Shown: positions 42,479-50,712 of the stretch, in pieces
Numbering within the stretch: position 1 is the first letter of the stretch
Layout: each line of letters starts with the position of its first letter
Source: Collinsella aerofaciens
GTDB taxonomy: Bacteria; Actinomycetota; Coriobacteriia; Coriobacteriales; Coriobacteriaceae
DNA: 51,722 nt
Reading direction: 5' to 3'
Assembly: GCF_015552075.1 (NCBI RefSeq)
Contig: NZ_JADNDZ010000007.1
Coordinates: forward strand, 1 to 51,722
Notes under the pieces: generated by a model
What the model saw: only the letters and a program-made list of their open reading frames with translations
Told to the model about the DNA's origin: nothing
Databases searched by the model: none
Program-made: the position numbers and the translations under genes

Positions 42479-44923
42479 GTGAACGCCTTTGACCGATATG
42501 CTCCGTTTATCCAAGACTTCATCTACTCCCACGATTGGGAGAGTCTGCGCTCTATCCAGGTTGCAGCGGCAGACGCCATCTTTAACACGCAAGATAATGT
42601 GCTCCTGACGGCATCCACGGCTTCCGGCAAAACCGAGGCAGCCTTCTTTCCCATCCTGACCGAGTTTTGGGAGAACCCGCCCGCGAGCGTAGGCGCCCTC
42701 TACATCGGCCCCCTCAAAGCGCTCATCAATGATCAGTTCGTCCGTCTCAACGACCTCTGCGAAGAGGCCGATATCCCTGTCTGGCACTGGCATGGCGATG
42801 TCTCGCAGTCGCACAAGGCTAAGCTCATAAAAAAACCGAGCGGCATCTTGCAGATTACGCCCGAGTCACTCGAGGCGCTCTTAATCCATAAGCACATGGC
42901 GATCCCGCGCATGTTCTGCGACCTGCGCTACGTGGTCATCGACGAGGTCCATTCGCTCATGCGCGGCGACCGCGGCGGTCAGACGCTCTGCCTTATCGAG
43001 CGCCTCTCGCGCATGGCAGGCGTGCAGCCCCGCCGCATCGGCCTTTCGGCCACCATCGGTGACCCCGAGCGTACGGGTGCCTTCCTCTCGCAGGGAACAG
43101 GACGCGATTGCATCATCCCCCGCTTTGAGGAGCCGCGCCGCGTGTGGCGTATCTCCATGGAGCACTTCTACAACTCGGGTCCCCAGGCGCAACAACGAGG
43201 ATTCGAGAGCACGGGTCCTCAAGAGGCCGAAGTGCTTGCGTGCGAGCGCATTGAGGCAGCGGCACCCGCGGCACTGCCCGCCGGCGCCCAAGACATGCGT
43301 CACAGCGGACAGCTCACACAAGAGGAGCGCCGTCAACGTCGTGAGCGGGCACGGGACAAGGCTACCTCCAGGGATCGCCGCACTTCGTCGGCCCCCGAGG
43401 GCGAAGTCGACATCCCCCGAGCACCCGAACAGGCATTACTCAACCCCACCGACACGGCGCCAGACAACGCCGACCCCGGCATGGGCTATATCTTTGAGCA
43501 CACACGCGGCCGCAAGTGCCTGGTCTTTGCCAACTCGCGCGAGGAGGCAGAGGCCGTGTGCTCCATGCTGCGCAGCTACTGCGAGAGCCGGCACGAGCCC
43601 GACCGCTTTCTCATCCACCACGGCAATCTTTCAGCATCGCTGCGCGAGACGGCAGAAGAGCTCATGCGCGATGAGGAGCAGGCACAGACAACCGTCACCA
43701 CATCTACACTGGAGCTCGGTATCGATATCGGCCGTCTGGAGCGTGCGTTTCAGATCGATGCACCGTTTACCGTCAGCTCCTTTTTGCAGCGAATGGGCCG
43801 CACGGGGCGCCGCGATCTTCCGCCCGAGATGTGGTTTGTCATGCGCGAGGAAGAACCCGAGCCGCGCACGATGATGCCCGAGACCATTCCGTGGAAGCTC
43901 CTGCAGGGCATCGCGCTCGTACAACTCTATCGCGAGGAAAAGTGGGTCGAGCCACCCGAACTCGATCGACTCCCCTACAGCCTGCTCTACCACCAGACTA
44001 TGTCGACGCTTGCCAGCACCGGCGAACTCACGCCGGCAGAGCTTGCCCAGCGCGTGCTCACACTCAGCTATTTTCATCGCATCTCGGCCGATGACTATTG
44101 CGTGTTGCTGCGTCACCTCATTAAGATCGACCATATCCAAGTCACCGAGGGCGGCGGGCTCATCGTGGGCCTCGCGGGCGAGCGCATCATTAACAACTTT
44201 AAGTTCTACGCTGTGTTCCAGGAAAACGAGGAGTTCACCGTTCGCAGTGAGTCGGCCGAGTTGGGCACGATCGTCAATCCGCCACCGCCCGGTGAGCGCA
44301 TCGCCATCGCCGGACACTGCTGGATTGTCGAGGAAGTGGACTGGAAGCGCCACACCGTCTTTGCCACGCAGGTCAAGGGCCGGGTGCCGGCCTACTTTGG
44401 CGACTGCCCCGGTGATATCAATACACACGTACTCGAGCGCATGCGCAAGGCGCTCAACGAGCACGCAGCATATCCGTACCTTATGGGTAACGCACGGGCC
44501 CGCCTTGCGCAGGCTCGTCATACCGCCGAGATTTCGGGCGCGGGAACCAAGCCGCTCATTAACCTGGGCGGCGACACCTGGGTGCTCTTCCCCTGGTTGG
44601 GAAGCTACGCCTTTTTGGCGCTCGAGCGCATGCTCAAGATTAAATGTGCCGCGGAGCTGGGCCTTCGCGGACTCGACCCGTCACGCCCGTACTTTATGCA
44701 GTTTAAGATGAAGGCCGACGAGGAGACGTTCTTTGAGGTACTCGCCGCCGAGGCCGAGAAAGACTTCGATCCCATCGAGCTCGTCTATCCTGGCGAGGTG
44801 CCTTACTTTGACCGCTACGACGAGTTTGTTCCCGAAGAGCTCGTGCGCAAGGGCTTTGCCGAAGGCGTGCTCGACATAGAGGGCATGAAGCAGCGCGTCC
44901 TCAGCTGGCGCGACCACGCCTAA
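42479..44923 (+). CDS. Lhr/BrxHI-like SF2 DEAD/DEAH helicase
   Basis: An 814-residue superfamily 2 helicase. Motif I TASTASGKTEAAF (about 44-56), Ia IGPLKALINDQF, II VIDEVHSL (DEVH, 155-158), III GLSATIGDP (188-196), then an Arg/Glu-rich low-complexity insert (about 230-330) between the two RecA lobes, motif V STLELGIDIG and VI QRMGRTGRR (437-445). The following ~370 residues hold winged-helix-like and other domains, as in Lhr and BrxHI. It probably unwinds or remodels nucleic acid in partnership with the ATPase. The frame opens with TTG at 42437; GTG 42479 has AGGAGG just upstream and is chosen. Last gene of the module, facing a convergent gene. Confidence 0.9.
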   Translation: MNAFDRYAPFIQDFIYSHDWESLRSIQVAAADAIFNTQDNVLLTASTASGKTEAAFFPILTEFWENPPASVGALYIGPLKALINDQFVRLNDLCEEADIPVWHWHGDVSQSHKAKLIKKPSGILQITPESLEALLIHKHMAIPRMFCDLRYVVIDEVHSLMRGDRGGQTLCLIERLSRMAGVQPRRIGLSATIGDPERTGAFLSQGTGRDCIIPRFEEPRRVWRISMEHFYNSGPQAQQRGFESTGPQEAEVLACERIEAAAPAALPAGAQDMRHSGQLTQEERRQRRERARDKATSRDRRTSSAPEGEVDIPRAPEQALLNPTDTAPDNADPGMGYIFEHTRGRKCLVFANSREEAEAVCSMLRSYCESRHEPDRFLIHHGNLSASLRETAEELMRDEEQAQTTVTTSTLELGIDIGRLERAFQIDAPFTVSSFLQRMGRTGRRDLPPEMWFVMREEEPEPRTMMPETIPWKLLQGIALVQLYREEKWVEPPELDRLPYSLLYHQTMSTLASTGELTPAELAQRVLTLSYFHRISADDYCVLLRHLIKIDHIQVTEGGGLIVGLAGERIINNFKFYAVFQENEEFTVRSESAELGTIVNPPPPGERIAIAGHCWIVEEVDWKRHTVFATQVKGRVPAYFGDCPGDINTHVLERMRKALNEHAAYPYLMGNARARLAQARHTAEISGAGTKPLINLGGDTWVLFPWLGSYAFLALERMLKIKCAAELGLRGLDPSRPYFMQFKMKADEETFFEVLAAEAEKDFDPIELVYPGEVPYFDRYDEFVPEELVRKGFAEGVLDIEGMKQRVLSWRDHA

Positions 44924-44949
44924 GACCAGTCTTTTTGGGACGGAGAGAC

Positions 44950-45828
44950 TTACTTGTCGTGAAGGGCGGTGCCGAGGAAGTCGGCGTCGAAGGGCACGGC
45001 TTCGGCAAAGACATAGTCGCCGTCGCTGGCGATGAGCAGGTAGTTCTCCTCGCCGCCGAACTCCGCATCGCCACAGGGGACCACCCAGACATGGGCGAAT
45101 ACCTCGAGTGCCGTGGCAGCGCAGTCGCGCAGGAACGTCACATCGCTCCCCTCGTTTGTGCTTACGATATTGGCAACGTAGACGCCACCGACATTTAGGC
45201 TGCCCCGCACCAAACGCAACGCCTCAACCGTCGCCAGCTCGCGTACGGGCTCGGCACCGCCAAAGCAATCGCTCACGACCACGTCGTAGCGACGATGACC
45301 AACACTCGTCACGCCCAGATAAGAGCGAGCCTCAGCGGTTATCACCCGCAGGCGATCGCCCGCCGTGCACTCCAGCTCGTCCAGATAGAACCAGCAGCGC
45401 GCCAGGCGCGTAATCTCTCCGTCATACTCGATGACGTCCATGCGCAAGCCCTCGTGCGACATCAGCGCGAACTTGGGATAGGCAAACCCGCCGCCACCCA
45501 GCATAAGCATGCGGTTGATACCGTGACCATAAGCATCACGCATCGCATCCTCGGACTCAAACACGTCGTCAAACGCACGATAGTACGCAAAGACGGGCTC
45601 CGCCCAACGCTCACCAACGTAACTTGCGCTTTGGTAGACGCTGCCTTGCACCAACACGCGAATCTCGTCGCCGCCCTCATCGTGCACGCGTTTCACACGC
45701 GCCAACCCATTGCGGGTTCGCGCAACCTGCAGACAGGCAGCACGAACAGCGACAGCGGCCGCACCAAGCGCCGCGGCTCCCAGAGCAACACCGGCAACGA
45801 CGCCAGCAGAAACACTCGGCTTGTTCAT
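44950..45828 (-). CDS. Spermidine-synthase-like Rossmann protein with membrane anchor
   Basis: A 292-residue protein. An N-terminal hydrophobic Ala/Gly/Val-rich segment (about 8-32) would tether it to the membrane. The rest resembles the polyamine-synthase Rossmann fold: LMLGGGGFAYPKF (cofactor loop), MDVIEYDGEITRLA (acidic ribose-binding) and YDVVVSDCFGG in the place of the usual DAYDG-type catalytic region. It lacks a clear full set of spermidine-synthase residues, so a methyltransferase-like or polyamine role is uncertain. Its ATG abuts the elp3 stop (TAGATG) with AAGGAG upstream, so it is made with Elp3. Confidence 0.75.
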   Translation of the reverse strand: MNKPSVSAGVVAGVALGAAALGAAAVAVRAACLQVARTRNGLARVKRVHDEGGDEIRVLVQGSVYQSASYVGERWAEPVFAYYRAFDDVFESEDAMRDAYGHGINRMLMLGGGGFAYPKFALMSHEGLRMDVIEYDGEITRLARCWFYLDELECTAGDRLRVITAEARSYLGVTSVGHRRYDVVVSDCFGGAEPVRELATVEALRLVRGSLNVGGVYVANIVSTNEGSDVTFLRDCAATALEVFAHVWVVPCGDAEFGGEENYLLIASDGDYVFAEAVPFDADFLGTALHDK

Positions 45829-47736
45829 CTAGAGCTCCTTTTGCAGATAGAGTCCATGGTCGCAAAAACCCAAATGGCGATAGTACTCGCGCGTACCGAT
45901 TGCGCTAATCACGTTGATACGCGTATAACCCGCATCCCGGGCAATCTCGCACGCACGCTCTACGAGCAAACGCCCCAATCCATGGTGCTGGGCTGCCTGG
46001 CCTTGATCTCCCACGCGCGCCGCCATGCCATACACGTGCACCTCGCGAATCATCGCCTCGTCCGGTGTCGTCGGCAACTCATCCGCATGCGCGGCAACAA
46101 AAGCACGATCGGGCAGAGACAGACGCAAAAAGCCCGCGATCTTGCCCTGCGGCGTAACCCACTGCAAAAAGCGCTCGTGCGTCACCGGCGTCTCGTACGC
46201 CACTTCCTCGTCAAGGGTCAGCTCATGCAAGTCGGCGCCCGCCGTGCTAATCTCGCGATAGCGAATCTCACGCACTGTCGCGCCTTCCCCACGAGCCGAC
46301 AAGCGGTTTTCAACGAGCTGACGCAGGTTGGGCTTCTTGTTGCCCACCATGATGTCGTCGGAGCTAAAGTCGCGGATCATGCGACTGATGCGGCAGAACG
46401 CCGGCGTCACCACGATGTCGTCGGCCAACACATCGAGCAGCTCTTCCTCGGTATAGGGACGCCACTCGCCGCGCTCATAGCAGCCCACCAGACGCGAGCC
46501 CTCGATGAGCGCGCACGGGTAGACCTTGACCTCGTCGGGCATAAAGGCCCCTTCGGTCATAAAGCGCTCGTAGTCGCGCTTGTCCCCCTCGGGTGTGGCG
46601 CCCAATAAGTTGAGCATAAAATGCGCATGGATCTTAAAGCCAAAGAGGCGCGCAAGCGAAAACGCCTGCTCGATCTGAGCCACCGAAATGCGACGCTCGT
46701 TGATATCGAGCAAATGCTGGTCGAGGCTCTGGATGCCCATCTGAATCTTGGTGCAGCCCAGACGACGAATGAGCGTGAGCGCCTGTGGCGTCACGGCATC
46801 GGGGCGGGTCTCGATAACGAGCCCCACCACGCGATGCTTCGCCGTCTCGTTGATGCGCTGCTGACGCTCAAGCTCCTCCATCGTTGCCGTCTGCCACTCG
46901 GCAGCCTCGCCCCATGGCGTACCGGAGCCGTACAGACGACGCACTGCGCGGTTATAGCCACCAACGACAGCATCCACACGCCCCTGCTCGTCGGCAACGC
47001 CGCTCGCAAGCTCGGCCTCGTCGGTCGCAATGCCGGCAGCCCGATAGCGCTCGCGGCGCTCTGTTACCACCGGCGGCAGGGCATCGGCGGGAGCGTCATC
47101 GAGCAGGCGCCCTGCCTCGGCACGGCTGATGCCCGGACGCGCCAACATGGGGTTTGCCGCCACACCGGCGACGGCATCGTCATTGAGCGCACGGAAAAGC
47201 TCCGACATAAACCACGTCTGATACCCTTGCGGATAGTCGCTCCAGGTACCGCCGAGCACAATGAGCTCTATCTTGTCGGTCGCATGTCCCATCTGCGAAA
47301 GCGCGGTCAGACGAGCGCTCACCTGCAGATACGGGTCGAAGCAGTTTTGCTCCGCACGGGCGCACGCCGGCTCGGCGTGCAGATAGCTTTTGGGCATGCG
47401 CAGATCGTTGGGGCAAAACAGGCAATCGCCCGAGCATGGCCAGGGCTTGGTAATGACGGTAATGGTCGCCACGCCCGAGGCCGTTCGGCGCGGCTTCATA
47501 CGCAGGACCTGCAGCAGTTGACGCTCCAGATCGGAATCGACATTCCACGCAGCCCACCGAACCGGCTCCTCACGTTTAACCCGCTGGTAGAACGGCAGCA
47601 GACGGCGCTTGGCCAAATCGCGTTTGTCGGCACCCTCACGGCGCGCCTCGGCATGTATCAGTTTGACGAGCGCTTTGTCGTCCACGGTCTCGCCGCGACG
47701 CAGAGCCTCGAGTATGTTCAAGATAATCTGTTCCAT
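45829..47736 (-). CDS. elp3: Elp3-family tRNA uridine(34) modification enzyme
   Basis: A 635-residue protein with the two Elp3 domains. Radical SAM: cluster ligands in PWPCSGDCLFCPND (Cys 101, 105, 108), and ELIVLGGTWSDYPQGYQTWF. C-terminal GNAT acetyltransferase (about 545-635): REVHVYGMAARVG, AQHHGLGRLLVERACEIA and GTREYYRHLGF. Elp3 adds a carboxymethyl group at C5 of wobble uridine (cm5U34) from acetyl-CoA and S-adenosylmethionine. In eukaryotes Elongator needs six subunits; bacterial and archaeal Elp3 can act alone. The family is uncommon in bacteria. First gene of a two-gene unit. A Trm9-like methyltransferase lies 2 kb away. Confidence 0.93.
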   Translation of the reverse strand: MEQIILNILEALRRGETVDDKALVKLIHAEARREGADKRDLAKRRLLPFYQRVKREEPVRWAAWNVDSDLERQLLQVLRMKPRRTASGVATITVITKPWPCSGDCLFCPNDLRMPKSYLHAEPACARAEQNCFDPYLQVSARLTALSQMGHATDKIELIVLGGTWSDYPQGYQTWFMSELFRALNDDAVAGVAANPMLARPGISRAEAGRLLDDAPADALPPVVTERRERYRAAGIATDEAELASGVADEQGRVDAVVGGYNRAVRRLYGSGTPWGEAAEWQTATMEELERQQRINETAKHRVVGLVIETRPDAVTPQALTLIRRLGCTKIQMGIQSLDQHLLDINERRISVAQIEQAFSLARLFGFKIHAHFMLNLLGATPEGDKRDYERFMTEGAFMPDEVKVYPCALIEGSRLVGCYERGEWRPYTEEELLDVLADDIVVTPAFCRISRMIRDFSSDDIMVGNKKPNLRQLVENRLSARGEGATVREIRYREISTAGADLHELTLDEEVAYETPVTHERFLQWVTPQGKIAGFLRLSLPDRAFVAAHADELPTTPDEAMIREVHVYGMAARVGDQGQAAQHHGLGRLLVERACEIARDAGYTRINVISAIGTREYYRHLGFCDHGLYLQKEL

Positions 47737-47754
47737 GTCCCCATTGTAAAGGCA

Positions 47755-47788
47755 AAGGCGCCGAAGCCGATCTCGGCTTCGGCGCCTT
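47755..47788 (-). terminator. Intrinsic terminator after the DUF4097 gene
   Basis: A perfect 16-bp stem (AAGGCGCCGAAGCCGA with its complement at 47773-47788). It sits between the DUF4097 gene and elp3; on the minus strand TTTGCCTTTAC follows. Confidence 0.85.
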
Positions 47789-47835
47789 CATCAAACAGCG
47801 CGTCTATGTCTTCGCCTAGGCTTTCGTCTGCCTCA

Positions 47836-48735
47836 CTACTCCGAATCAAACGACATGTCGCCCGAATCGACTTCAAAACGATACGTGGCAGACTTATCGC
47901 CGTTATCGAATTCAAGATTCAAAATGGTCTCGCCGTCGTAGCCAAGCGGAAGGAAATCACTCTCGAAGTCGCCACTGCCCAAGGTGAGGCTCGCCTTAAA
48001 GCCCGTAGAGCTCGGAACCGTCATCTCCACATCGCCCGAGCCCACGCTCACGTCCATCGACTTCGCGGGGGCCTGGTAGAGCTCGAATGTCACATCGCCC
48101 GAACCGACCTCAGCGCTGAGCGCATCAGTCACGCTGCCCGTAAACTCTACATCTCCCGCACCCAGGAAAAGGTCGAAACCATCACAGGTGACACCGGCAA
48201 TCTGCAGATCGCCCGAGCCCACGTGCGCGTTGACTCCCTTCAGATGTTCGGCAACACGGCGCGGCAGCTCGACCGTAACCGAGCGATCGATTGCCTTACC
48301 GTCATCACTTCCAAACTGGGAAACCTTGAGCGTCGAGTCCTCGACGGATGCGATGTTTTGCGTCGCGGCCTTGGAGGCATCCATACCATTGGCAACGCGT
48401 CCCCGCTCGATAACGCGAGCCTTGTTGCCATCAACAACCTTGACGTCCACCGTAGCCGCAGCGATATCGAAATCGAGGTAGCGGAACTCATCGGCATCAA
48501 AAGTCGTGCTCGAAAGCTGCTGAGGCCGAGCAGAATAGTTACCGCTATTCAAGGAATCGTCCTCGTCAAACATATCGTCAAAATCAGACAAATGGCCAGA
48601 TAGAATACCGGTCGTACGCACCATATCGGAATGAACCAATAGCCGCGAAGTGCCAAAGACAAGCCCGATGATGAGAACAAACGCTCCGATGCCAACGCCC
48701 AAGCGTACCTTGGATTCATGCGAAAGCTTCATCAT
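47836..48735 (-). CDS. Membrane-anchored DUF4097 beta-repeat protein
   Basis: A 299-residue protein. One hydrophobic anchor (about 14-34) is followed by an acidic stretch, then a DUF4097 beta-helix of repeated short strands built on GSGD: VGSGDLQIAG, LGAGDVEFTG, VGSGDVTFEL, VGSGDVEMTV, LGSGDFES, DSGDMSF. Such proteins are often targets of, or partners in, cell-envelope stress regulation. Its ATG overlaps the HTH gene stop (ATGA), so the two form a regulator-effector pair. Function not known. Confidence 0.85.
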   Translation of the reverse strand: MMKLSHESKVRLGVGIGAFVLIIGLVFGTSRLLVHSDMVRTTGILSGHLSDFDDMFDEDDSLNSGNYSARPQQLSSTTFDADEFRYLDFDIAAATVDVKVVDGNKARVIERGRVANGMDASKAATQNIASVEDSTLKVSQFGSDDGKAIDRSVTVELPRRVAEHLKGVNAHVGSGDLQIAGVTCDGFDLFLGAGDVEFTGSVTDALSAEVGSGDVTFELYQAPAKSMDVSVGSGDVEMTVPSSTGFKASLTLGSGDFESDFLPLGYDGETILNLEFDNGDKSATYRFEVDSGDMSFDSE

Positions 48736-49454
48736 TCATCACCCTCTTTGGAGCCCGGCTCAGCGGTAGTCGCGGTAGCCACGTCAGCATCAACCGCAGC
48801 GGAAGCATCCTGCACCTGAGTCCTAGCCGTCACCGGTGCCAGACCAACCTGGATATCCCCGCGTGCCCAATCGCCATCGAGCGCACGCGCCACCCAGTGA
48901 TAGATGGGAATCGTAAAGAAGATCAGTGCGGGAAAGGGGCTGGCACCAACCAGGAACATCAGTAAAAAGAACAGCAGCCAGCACACGGCCCAATACGGGA
49001 ACGACTGGAACGGGCCCTTCACCGGAGTCGAACCAACTGCGCCGCCACTCGTCGCCTGCGCCGTAGCGGCATTGGCGGCCTGCGCACTCCAGCTTGCCGC
49101 TTGCGCCGCCTTGGCCGCAGCATCACTCGCCTGCGTTGCCGCCTCGGTAGCGCGCGCCGCCGCCTCATGGGTGCGAGCACGCTCTGCCGCCTCGGCCTCG
49201 CGCTGACGAGCGCGGTCCTCGTTCTCAAACTCGATATCGTCCTCGATCTCGTCACTCGGATTGAGGAGCTCGTCCAAACTCACGCCATAGAGTTTAGCGA
49301 GCGAGATCAGGTTCTCGGTATCGGGCGAGCTCTCCGCGCGCTCCCATTTACTGACCGCCTGGCGCGACAGCCCCAGCTTTCGCGCGAGCCCTTCTTGGCT
49401 AAAACCCTTGCTGCGACGAAGGTCGGCGAGCCGCTGCGCAGTTTCTACATTCAT
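48732..49454 (-). CDS. HTH (XRE-type) regulator with membrane-spanning tail
   Basis: A 240-residue protein. Residues about 1-65 are an XRE helix-turn-helix (LADLRRSKGFSQEGLARKLGLSRQAVSKWERAES). Then an acidic patch and a ~60-residue Ala-rich coiled-coil-like segment, then two membrane helices (about 165-200) and a short tail. A DNA-binding domain tied to the membrane suggests sensing of envelope state. Start ATG 49454 with AGGAGG four to five bases upstream; the frame upstream to 49703 is rejected. Pairs with the DUF4097 protein. Confidence 0.9.
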   Translation of the reverse strand: MNVETAQRLADLRRSKGFSQEGLARKLGLSRQAVSKWERAESSPDTENLISLAKLYGVSLDELLNPSDEIEDDIEFENEDRARQREAEAAERARTHEAAARATEAATQASDAAAKAAQAASWSAQAANAATAQATSGGAVGSTPVKGPFQSFPYWAVCWLLFFLLMFLVGASPFPALIFFTIPIYHWVARALDGDWARGDIQVGLAPVTARTQVQDASAAVDADVATATTAEPGSKEGDE

Positions 49455-49557
49455 GGTTCCTCCTATGTGATGCCAGCCGTGCCGCCGGACCGTTTTTCTT
49501 CTTAAGGCGCCTTGCACAGTTAAAAATCTATCCGCCACCGCCAAAAGCATGCCACCT

Positions 49558-49563
49558 ATTCTA
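49558..49563 (-). promoter_or_regulatory. Candidate -10 box for the HTH-DUF4097 pair
   Basis: TAGAAT on the minus strand about 100 nt before the HTH start. No -35 of quality at 16-18 bp. Weak. Confidence 0.28.
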
Positions 49564-49645
49564 GTGAGATTTTTGACAACCGGCGGTTGCGGGCACATAT
49601 GAGCTGCGGAAATGTGTCCAAACAAAGCAATGACCCACGGCTCGG

Positions 49646-49675
49646 TTGTCCCCGTTGCGGCGTTAACGGTAGTAT
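49646..49675 (+). promoter_or_regulatory. Candidate promoter for the Trm9-like gene
   Basis: TTGTCC (49646-49651), 18 bp, TAGTAT (49670-49675), about 45 nt before the chosen GTG start. Its position supports that start over an ATG at 49674. Confidence 0.35.
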
Positions 49676-49721
49676 GGTCGTACTGTTTATTCCGCACCGC
49701 CAACGGAGGGAGTTCCGCGCC

Positions 49722-50594
49722 GTGAACCGCGATTTCGCCTCATCGCTCATCCAGCTCAACAATACGTTCTATCGCGAGCACTCCGCTTCCTTTTCCGATA
49801 CGCGCCAGGCCCCGTGGCCCGGCTGGGTGCGCACCATGGACATCGCGCTCGGGCAGCTCAACGCCGCCACGATCGAGCATCCCGTCCGCGTCTTCGATCT
49901 TGCCTGCGGCAATATGCGATTCGAGAACTTTGCCGCCGGCGACGCACTTGCCGCCAAGGGCGTCGACGGCGCAAACCCCTCGGCAGATGCCAGCTGCCCG
50001 TTTGAGTTCTATGGTGTCGACTCGTGCCAAGACCTGGCTATCGATGCACATGGCCACGCGCTTCGCATTCCCAACCTGCACTTCCAGGAACTCGACGTGC
50101 TCGACGCCCTCATGAAGCTCAACCCCGCCGAGACGCCCGACGTGCTTTTCGACGCCCCGCTCGCCGACATCTCGGTCTGCTTTGGCTTTATGCACCACGT
50201 GCCATCGTGCGAGTACCGCGTACGTGTGCTCGACGCCCTGGTGCGCCAGACGCGCCCAGGCGGCATCATCGCCATCAGCTTTTGGGAGTTTATGAACGAC
50301 GAGCGCATGGCGCGCAAGGCCGTTCGAGCCGAGGCCCGCGCCGAGCTCACCCCGCCGTTTGAGGGTTACGATTCCGCGCAGTTTGAAGCCGGCGACCACC
50401 TCATTGGCTGGCAAAACGACCGCCACGCCTACCGCTATTGCCATCACTTTGACGATCAGCAAATCACCGACCTGGTGCGCGGCGTCCGTACGTTCTACAA
50501 GAGCGGCGAGGTCCCCGTGCGCGAGCTTGAGCGCTTCCATGCCGACGGTCGCAGCGGCGAGCTCAACCGTTATGTGATCCTCAAGCGCCTGTAG
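49722..50594 (+). CDS. Trm9/ALKBH8-like SAM-dependent tRNA methyltransferase (predicted)
   Basis: A 290-residue class I methyltransferase. It keeps features that I recall from yeast Trm9 and the ALKBH8 methyltransferase domain: the N-terminal SFSDTRQAPWPGW (23-35; compare HFSxTRxxPWP), the SAM loop VFDLACGNMRF (57-67; compare D.GCGNG.Y), the FMHHVPS motif (156-162; compare VVHHW.T), and the C-terminal AYRYCHHFDDQQ (236-247; compare YRYYHLYxxGE). Trm9 methylates cm5U34 to mcm5U34, the product of Elp3 action; elp3 lies 2 kb away. GTG start with GGAGGGAG upstream. No Trm112 activator gene is seen. Homology is from memory, not a search. Confidence 0.75.
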   Translation: MNRDFASSLIQLNNTFYREHSASFSDTRQAPWPGWVRTMDIALGQLNAATIEHPVRVFDLACGNMRFENFAAGDALAAKGVDGANPSADASCPFEFYGVDSCQDLAIDAHGHALRIPNLHFQELDVLDALMKLNPAETPDVLFDAPLADISVCFGFMHHVPSCEYRVRVLDALVRQTRPGGIIAISFWEFMNDERMARKAVRAEARAELTPPFEGYDSAQFEAGDHLIGWQNDRHAYRYCHHFDDQQITDLVRGVRTFYKSGEVPVRELERFHADGRSGELNRYVILKRL

Positions 50595-50712
50595 GCACCG
50601 ACGACTCGCCGTCGAGCCGTACCGCATCTTTCGGGCAAATAATGCCCACCCCTTTTCAACCCATTGACGGAACGCGCAGCTATGCGTTCCATATTTATGA
50701 CCAAGGAGCCTC

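Noticed and set aside
39305-44923. Calling the TerB module a complete type 2 BREX system
   Set aside because: PglX, PglZ, PglW and PglY are absent nearby; only the ATPase and helicase families are shared.
46621-48603. A 660-residue plus-strand frame over elp3 and the DUF4097 gene
   Set aside because: Spans two recognised genes and a terminator and shows no family motifs.
48732-49703. N-terminal 83-residue extension of the HTH protein
   Set aside because: It has no ribosome site or domain, whereas ATG 49454 has AGGAGG and starts right before the HTH fold.
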